Shown in pieces: positions 55,911-64,000 of a stretch of DNA of 64,000 nucleotides. Numbering within the stretch: position 1 is the first letter of the stretch; every line of letters begins with the position of its first letter. This DNA is from Acarospora socialis (taxonomy: Eukaryota > Ascomycota > Lecanoromycetes > Acarosporales > Acarosporaceae), in NCBI GenBank assembly GCA_025617375.2, contig JAMYGW020000005.1, positions 496,001 to 560,000 on the forward strand, written 5' to 3'. The translations under genes were made by a program, and so were the position numbers. The notes below the pieces were generated by a model. That model was not told the origin of the DNA. It worked only from the letters and a program-made list of their open reading frames with translations, and did not search any database.

Positions 55911-58480
55911 TTACTACTATAAAGTTGTTTTTTTAGATTCTGAGTCAGCTGTAAGCAAGAATCATGATGTTGACAATGTATAGAAGTTATTTTGTTAAAA
56001 AAGCATCATATATAACAGAAGCTGTAACTATAATATATTATGTCAGAAATTCAGATCTTATCTGATAAAGATTTTCATAAAGTTTTAGATCATGTTCTTC
56101 AGTAGTCTATTTGAACTTAGTGATACACATTACATATTATGTAAATTAATTCTAAATACTCTAGATAATAATGACAATCAATACTACTCACATGCTTTGA
56201 TCTCTAAGTCTGACATATCATAATGTTCATTGCATAATCTATATTCTATATTCTCATTTTACTGAGTGTGATTGTAGTCAGTTTGAGTGGTTGACAAATG
56301 TTGTGTTTGTGATACTTTGCTTATAACTGACTCAGAAACTAAAAAACAGCTTTATAGTACATGAACACAAATAAGAAAATCTTTACTTAAAATTTACAGC
56401 TTTTTCACAGATCTATTGAATCTTGTTGAAATATAACTCATGTTATGACTCACTTAGCTGTATACTGAGTCAGATTTTCAGTTCTAATACACTAATCATG
56501 TAATTACTTAATCATCACACATCATAAGTTATTTACTTTGTGTATTTTAGTCTTCTAGATAATTAAGACATTTAATATTAAGTAATAAAAATATTTTAAT
56601 TTCAACAAATTATAAGCTTAACTTTTCATCTTATCTAAAACATTTTCTTATCTTCAATTGATCTCACTGTCATCATTTTCAACAGCATCTTTTCTTGTTT
56701 CAATAATTTATTTGAGTACTTTCTCAAACAACTCTTTCTCAATAATCTATCTATGTGCTTTCTCAAATTATTGTCTTGATATTTTTGAACAATATTTTTT
56801 TTTTCATCTTTTCAATAATTTACACATTTTGATGTTCATTCTGCAGAAACAACTTACATAATTATGACTTTTTTGAATGACACTTTCAACTTTTCTCATT
56901 TTGCTAATGCTGATAACTATGTTTTATGAATTATTAATGTTAAATTAATTTTTATAAACAAAAATCTATAAGCTGTTATTTTTAGTATCTTCTTTAAATC
57001 TGTCATTGTATCTGAAGTAATTAACAATATAAACTTGAAATTCTCATCAAAATACATCATCTAAAGTAAAAAAAACAACAAAACATACACTATTATAGTT
57101 TTCTCTTGTCAAAATGATTCTAAAAACTTTATTTAAGATTTATTTATTCATCAGATGTGATTAAAACTGAAGAAGTTGTATGAAATTTAAGAATTTAATG
57201 TTAAATATCTCATATTCACTATATTTCTTGATCATCATTACAATACTTTCAAGTTCATTGAGAACTATGTTGATCAGCTTAATACTTCATTACAATATTT
57301 GAAAAAGATGAATTTTATTTTTTCAAACTAAGTTATATTCACAATTCTTTTTAACAATTTGAGTTCTACTTTCAATATCTTTGTTATAATTAAATGTCAA
57401 TTTATTTAAGTCATTACTTCTATCTTTGATGCTCTCATTACTGAACTTATTGATAAGATTAAAATGAAAAATAATAAGATCTCAGTGATCATGATCTTTT
57501 GAAACAAAAACTTGAACTTAACTTCTAGATCAAATTTTAAATTGATGTTGTTGTTTTTTTACACTCACTATAAAAAGATTAATCATGAAAAGCATAATTG
57601 TTTTTTTAAATATTCTTATAAGAAGAAGAAATTCAATACAGCTAAGTTTGTTAAGCAAAAGAACAAGAACAAAGACAAAGTGATTAAGTTATTCACTTTA
57701 TTTAAAGTTTAATAACAATGACATCACAACTCTTAACTTTATAACTCACTGTAAGTCTCAATATCTATTTATTATAGATAGATTATTAAAATAGATTTAT
57801 GACAGTGTAAGATATAATGATACACAAGTTATTTGATGATAAAGTGACACAATATATCTCTATTGATATCAAGACTAATTTCTGAAGAGTTTTCTATGTG
57901 AAGAAATCTTATACTTATAGACTTTCACTTAACTACACTTACTAAGACATAGCACTGTGACTGCACTTCATTATTTATTCTGACAATTGTTTTTTCTCTT
58001 AAGTACTGATTCTTCAGCACATCAATGATGTTGTATTGTTGTTAAGTGTTTGTTTTTTTCTAAGAGTCTCACTAAATTAAGTTGAAATGCTGCTTAACAT
58101 TTCTTATTATGTTTCATTTGATCTAAAATGAATTTTCTCTGTCATACTTAATTAAACTGACAAGATTATTCACAGAAAAAATAAAATAACATTTTTTCTT
58201 TTTTCTTCTTTATTTTTCTTCTTTTTTTTCTACACATCACTTAAGACAAGTGTTTTGTCTGTGCTTACTCATTATATCTTTATTGTTCAAACTTTTTTTT
58301 ATCTGCTTTGTGCAAAATATCATATTTGTTATCATCATCACATTATTATATCATTATTGTTCTTCAAGTATTACACATTCTAAGATTATGTCTCTGATAG
58401 ATTTTTAATGTGTTTTTGTAAAATATGTTAATTTCTTTTTTAGAAAAACAACATCAATAAGTTTGACAGCAGTTGAAAAA
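55911..58480 (+). mobile_element. Ty1/Copia-type gag remnant, broken
   Basis: On the plus strand about 56,870-57,715 reads as a Copia-type (UBN2-like) gag. Recognisable stretches are KLKKLYEI, FNVKYLIFTIFLDHHYNTF, FIENYVDQLNTSLQYLKKMNF and VIFTILFNNL, then a CCHC-like knuckle region (HYKKINHEKHNC, about 57,560-57,600) and a Lys-rich tail. Downstream sequence to about 58,150 may continue into the protease region, but I cannot confirm it. No LTR pair was found, so the ends are uncertain; 55,911-56,870 holds nothing else I can name. The copy is broken in many places, AT-rich and lacks CpG. It may be the older repeat into which B inserted. Confidence 0.6.
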
Positions 58481-58659
58481 AACACAATTAATTCTTAAAG
58501 AAAGAGCTGAAGAAGCATTTAATACATGACAGTGAAAAGCAGACTTTTGAGAAGATTATTGTTGAAAATAAAATGTCAGATTTTATCTTTGATGAAAAAG
58601 ATAATTTAAGTAAGTTCACTGTCAAGAAAATGAAGTAGAAGTGCAACATTGTTGTTAAG

Positions 58660-61600
58660 ACAATGTTAATTGTGCATGTTACTGTGTTTAAATCAATTAA
58701 TAATGTCATCAATATTAAATTTAAGTTCTTCTTAATCTTCAACAATACTTTGTTCTTTACAGATCATCACTGTAATATGACAGTATTGAGTATTCATGAT
58801 GTCAGTGATATACTTATATTGATATTGAATTACTTTCATTACAAAATTAATATTTTAACACTACTGTCAGCTCACTCTGCTGAGTCACTATTAATACTTA
58901 GTTATCTCTGCTGTTTTTGCTGCAGTAAGAGAATTGTTGTTGATTCTGACTATATTTGTGATGTTAAATTAAATGTTTACTGTAATTATTGCATTAAAAA
59001 AAATAAATCTTGCAATAGTATATGTTCAGTGTCTGTATTGCATCATTTTCTTATTAATTTGTTTCAGATTTTAGTTGAGTTCTTTTTTTACATCAATTGT
59101 CTCTTTGCTGCTGTTAATACACTAAAAAAAAGAAAGTTACTGATTCTGTACTCATTAAGTATCAAAAAAACTATGTTATTGTTGTTACAATTCATCAATA
59201 CATCATTAATTACAAAAATCTTAAGAAAAATTTCATCACAAAGATGAAAATTGATCTTCTTTAACTGACTGAATTCTGTTGTCAGACTTGTCTTTTTGAA
59301 AATATATTGAATTTATTTCACACTGTAATATGTTTTTATTTTATTTTCATCTTGTTTGCACACTGTTAATGCATTACAGCACAATTTACTGTCTTTAATT
59401 CATGATTCAGTTGTACTCTTTGAGAAGAATGAGAAGATTGAAGAAAAAGAAAAAAAAAAAATGAATTGACTTTCAGTCACTAAACTGTTATTTTACTTAT
59501 ACTTAATTAACACTTTATTTCTTTTCTTCTGATGTATCATTATATCTTGAATTGTTTTTGAGTATAATGATTTTATTTTCTCTGTGTCTTTATGATGCTT
59601 TTAATAATATTAACAAGCATTACACAGATTATCTGAATTGACTGTAGTTATTTTCTGTCTTTTTTTTTTACTTTGATGTCATACTTTTGTTATAGCTTTT
59701 GTGCATTTGTTATGTTCTGTTTTGAAACTTATTGATTATACTCAGTAAAGTAATTTTTTCATTTAATCTTATATTACAACTCATCTTTTTATTTTCATTT
59801 TTTTAAGATTTCTTCAATCTTATACTTCTTACTCTCATTGACAAGTTCAGAAGATGAAAGCATCAGTGTTATGTCTTTATCTTTGTGTTGATTATACAGC
59901 TTTAAATAGAAAACATAAAAAATATTATGAATTCAATAGATAGAAAATAAATATAAATAATATACTTGCTTTTTAACAAGATCTGTTATGCAAAAAGATT
60001 CTATAAATTTATGTGAAAGTTTCTTATGAAATTGTTTCTGACTTAGATTCTTCATGAATAATAAGATAAGATCACTCTTATTATAAATTTTTGATTTGTG
60101 CTTTTAATTATAAGTCTTGATTTATGACATCACAGTATTTTTTCATTGCTTCAACAGCTCTTCTCTAACAATATGCAGCTTTTTTATTTTATTCTTGACT
60201 GTAGATATCTTTTCTTCTCAGATATTGTTCTCAATGCTGTAATGAATGAAGACATTATAACTCATAAGCACATAGTAAAGACTATATTTGAGTGTTGCTT
60301 GCTTTGCATTTATATATGCAAATTTCACAAAAAATAATAAATTGACTCAATTATTATATTTGTTGTTGCAATAACAGCAGAGATAGTGTTCTAGAATTTA
60401 ATTTTAATGTTTGATTTGCTCATTTGTTTGTGAATGAAAGACAGTGTTAAATTAACACTTAATCTTTATCTGATAGCATATTTTTGATTAGTAACTGTTT
60501 GTAAAAATAGAATCTTTATTCAAAACAATTTCTTTGAGTGTTTTATAATGACATACTATTTTTTCAAAGAAGACATCAGCTAATTGTATAGCAGTAAGAA
60601 TTTTACTTGTAGAAATGTATCTAATCATCTTAATATAATGATTAATTACAACTAGAATTGCATCATATACATTAACATCACACTTACTTAACAGCAATTC
60701 AGTAATCATATTCATAATTATTTCTTCTCAAGAATCATTTGAATGCAGTAATGACTGTATTTTGTTATATAAACAATGTCTTGATATCTTTATTCTTTAA
60801 TATACATCACATGAAAAGACATACTTCTTTGTATTCTTAGTCAATTCTGATCAGTAATACTTGTGTAATATTAACTTTAATGTTTACTCAATATTAAAGT
60901 GTCTTGTCAGTTCATCATCATAATGACACTTATGTAACTCTGCTTTAATTGATGCTTCAGATGATATATATAATTATTTATTATTGTAAAGTAATTTAGT
61001 TAAATCAAATACTTATCTCAGACTTTCAGCACAATAACAGCATTTCTTATTTACTTTATTAACTTTTCACACTTATACAAGTGCATCTGTCTCTTGTAGA
61101 AAACATATTAACAATAAAAAGAATTCATTACTGTCATTATATGCTGTTTTGTGACTAATTAATTCTGAAACTAATACACATAAAATAAGTTGTCTACAGT
61201 CAACAGTTTCAGTAACAAAATTAAGTGCACTTACTATACTACATCTTTGTATGATCAGCAATGCTTTGTCATTTGATTCTTTTAATATATGTTAACTGAG
61301 TTGAGATTTTCTAGATCTCATGTCATTTCACTTTTCATAAACATAACAAATGATCTCAAAACAACTGATAATTGTCAAAGACTTAAACATAGTTGCAGAC
61401 ATTGCTACTAACTTTCTTTGTAACATCAACAATAGTTTATCAATGCTTTTTCTGATAACTTTAACATAATCTAAATATTTTGATGATGTATTTGCAGAGT
61501 TTATCTTGCTTAATCTATGCAGAATAACAAAATTAAAGATAGCAAGCTTCACTGCTCATTATGTCTGTCTTTTATTTAATGTTTTAATATTTATAAATTC

Positions 61601-64000
61601 ACATAAATTATTATGATTCATTAAAACTTTCACAGACTGCATACTGTCTTCAAGATAATGACATCACTACTTAAATGCTTCAACAATAGTTAGAAGTTCA
61701 AGATCATGTGTTTTATAGTTATTTTTCATTGAGAACAACTTTTACAATCATTAAGTGATAAGATGTCACTGCTCAAACAATTACAACTAAGTATAAATTT
61801 CTGTTACAGCATGTTCAAATGTATTAGTTTTCATTTGATTTTTCAGCTTAAGATCAAAGTGAATAAGAATGAATACAGATATAAAAACATCTTTGAGTTT
61901 ACAAAATATCTTTGCTGCTTCAGCAAATCATTCAAATAATTCTGACTTCTTTTCATTCTTATTGTCTTTTAATAGATTTGTAAGTGAGTTTACAATTTGC
62001 AAGTAAATTTTAATAAATTATCTATAGAAGTTGACAAACTTTAAGAAAACTTACATCTCTTGAAAAGTTCTGAGCATTAATTAATTCACAATGATTTTTA
62101 CTCTTCACAGATTCATTATTACATCAAAAATCAATACTATAAAACTCAAGAATTTCACAGTATCTGTAGAGAAGACACACTTTTTTAAATTCATAAAGAA
62201 CTTATAGTGTTGAAGCTGTTTCAGTATTTCACATATATGATACTTGTGCTTTTCTTTTGATTGCAAATATATGAGAATATTATTCAAATATATTACACAA
62301 ATGAAATTCATATGTTCTGCAAGTGTATAATTGATGTAGATTTGAAAAGTGATGAGTGCATTGACAAATTTAAATGACATAATTAAATACTCAAAGTGAC
62401 TGTAACAGATACAAAACATCATTTTTTACTTGTTGTTCATCTTAATGCAAATGCAATGATAAATATCTTTAAGATTTAACTTAATGAAAATCTTTGCATC
62501 ACTAAGCTGATTTAAAATCTCACTTATTAAAGATAAAAAGTAACAGTTCTTCACAATAATCTGATTCATTTCACAGTAGTTGACACATAGTTATAAGTCA
62601 TCATTCTTCTTTGAAAGTAAACAGCATTGAGACATCAGTTAAATTGATAAAGTGTTTAATTTAACTTTTTATTAAGATGTCATTCAGATAGTTTCACAAA
62701 ACTTAAAACTTTTTGCTTAATAGATTATACAGAGATTCATGTGAAAAAATTTCATCATTAATATCAATAACATAATTATGCTTCTCATAAAAGACAAAAT
62801 GTTCTGTTTTAGTCTCTAAGAAGATATTTGCATACTTAGAATATATTTGAGATATAAAAAATGTAATGATCACACTTTAAAGACACATTGTTTGCATTTT
62901 AAATACAGTTTAAAGAAAAACACAAACTACTAAGTCTTCAGTAGTTACTTCAAACATTTCTAAATCTTTCAATGTAAAAGCTGTTGTTTTAATGCTGAAG
63001 TATTAGAACTGCAACTTACAGTTAATTTGAACTTACTCTTTTTCTAAAACAGATAGTTTCATCACAAACTTGAGTTTATTTTTCTTCAATGCATAAAAAA
63101 CATGCTCACAGACACACTTCTTATTTCAACTGTCTTTTAAATGATATTTCATAAGATAAACATTATAATAGTATATTGAATGATTATTCATGAGTAAAAA
63201 GTTTAATACTTTCATATCAAGCTTCATCATTTCATTTGCAACAGCAAAACACTGACTTATCACATTTAATTCAGTGACACTATTCAAAAGAAAGAAAACT
63301 AAAACTTGATTTTCTTTTACAGTAATGATTTCTTTGATCACAATATTAAATTTAGTTTTTACTTTTATTCTTTGTTATATTGTTATAGAGACTTCAACAG
63401 AACATTTTTTTTTTGATTGAGTCACTGAGAAAATGCAGATATTATTAAAGTTGTTCATTAACTTAATGCAATCATCAGTATAGTGACTTTTTTTTTTGAC
63501 AACAATAACATATCATATTCAACTTTACTCTTAAGCAAGTACTAAATAAATCTGACTTTATGTCAGCATTGTTACATCATTTCAATTATATTATTTTTAA
63601 AATTCTTCAATTATTAAAAAAGAATATTCAGTCTGAAGAATTCTCTGTATGAAAATTATTGTTTGATTTTTTTATTGTTGTAATATTCAATTTATAAAGA
63701 TTATTTTTTAACTGTGTCATTAAAATCATTAAACTGTCTTACTTACTTAAAAGATCTTAATAGTTTAACAAAGTCTTTCTGATTTCTGATTATAGCTTTG
63801 TGAAGAAATGCATCATTAATTGTTTTTTATTATAAAATAACAGTTGTGCTTCAAGAGTGTTAAGATATGTTGTAAAAGTATGCATATTTTGATTTGACTT
63901 TTGTACAGTCTCAGTGTACACTTACACAATGTGTAACTGACAATTAATTGAATTTTCAACAAGATTGAGAAGATAATTGATAAAGTATTCTCAAGAGATT
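58660..64000 (-). mobile_element. element D: second, distinct Ty3/Gypsy element, broken, runs off window
   Basis: Minus-strand parts from right to left: protease-like region about 63,126-63,341, reverse transcriptase about 62,105-62,640 (NALITFQIYINYTLAEHMN and YLNNILIYLQSKEKH), RNase H about 61,330-61,900 (ending FVILHRLSKINSANTSSKYLDY), and integrase core about 60,490-61,000 (VYDAILVVINHYIKMIRYI, FEKIVCHYKTLKEIVLNKDSIF). The sequence clearly differs from A, B and C, so it is another Gypsy lineage. The 5' LTR lies beyond base 64,000, and the 3' end is somewhere near 58,200-58,660 with no LTR identified. It is strongly AT-rich, has no CpG seen, and is broken in dozens of places. It is probably older than A. 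Confidence 0.75.
58663..59247 (+). other. fossil Cys-rich ORF antisense to element D pol
   Basis: A 194-residue frame on the plus strand sits where the antisense ORF lies in elements A-C, downstream of element D's integrase. It carries a Cys-cluster region (CCFCCSKR, then CDVKLNVYCNYCIKKNKSC) and a long predicted helix. The sequence is not alignable by eye to that of A beyond the Cys pattern. It is a remnant of the element and not a host gene. Confidence 0.5.

Noticed and set aside
37305-64000. CRISPR-like or satellite array to explain the low-complexity AT-rich block
   Set aside because: No regularly spaced identical units were seen. The block resolves into retroelement parts with LTRs and target duplications.

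Overview
The window reads as a chromosome piece from a filamentous ascomycete (Pezizomycotina). The evidence is short spliceosomal introns of about 45-90 bp with GT-AG borders and CTAAC/CTGAC-like branch sites, fungal-type families (rhodopsin-domain membrane protein, But2-domain secreted protein, FLC/TRP-like channel, Adp1-like ABC transporter, PET123-type mitoribosomal protein), and a repeat block mutated in the manner of repeat-induced point mutation (RIP). I cannot fix the class or species from sequence alone.

Bases 1-37,100 are gene space. In order: the 3' end of an unrecognised gene; an Hsp70-like chaperone with eight exons; a 375-bp non-autonomous DNA transposon; an amidase (minus) carrying one in-frame stop; an MFS transporter (minus); a rhodopsin-domain membrane protein; a fatty-acid desaturase (minus); a SulP/STAS transporter; two decayed host genes side by side (an FLC/TRP-like channel and an ABHD12-like hydrolase, minus); mitoribosomal protein mS26; a secreted But2 protein with a glutamine-threonine minisatellite; a DUF4419 protein (minus); an Adp1-like ABC transporter (minus); and, divergent from it, a class I/II aminotransferase. 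Except for the decayed genes, exon models could be joined in phase by eye. There is no clear operon-like or cluster logic. The amidase-MFS pair and the ABC-aminotransferase divergent pair are the only neighbours that suggest shared use.

Bases 37,100-64,000 are a transposon graveyard, AT-rich and without a CpG that I could find beyond about 38,115. A Ty3/Gypsy chromovirus (B, 37,305-55,905, plus strand) was hit twice by relatives on the minus strand. Element A (37,568-43,637) landed inside B's 5' LTR and element C (45,746-51,925) inside B's internal region. All three nested elements have matching LTR lengths, 5-bp target duplications (one differing by a single C/T transition) and polypurine tracts. 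To the right lie a Ty1/Copia gag remnant and a second, differently built Gypsy element that runs off the window end. All are broken fossils.

The most interesting observations are four. The two LTRs of element A differ almost only at C followed by G or C, with CpA nearly untouched, unlike classic CpA-type RIP. A 550-bp end of that element is unmutated, with a sharp border. A cysteine-rich ORF lies antisense to pol in each Gypsy element. And two adjacent host genes have decayed by single-base indels without RIP.
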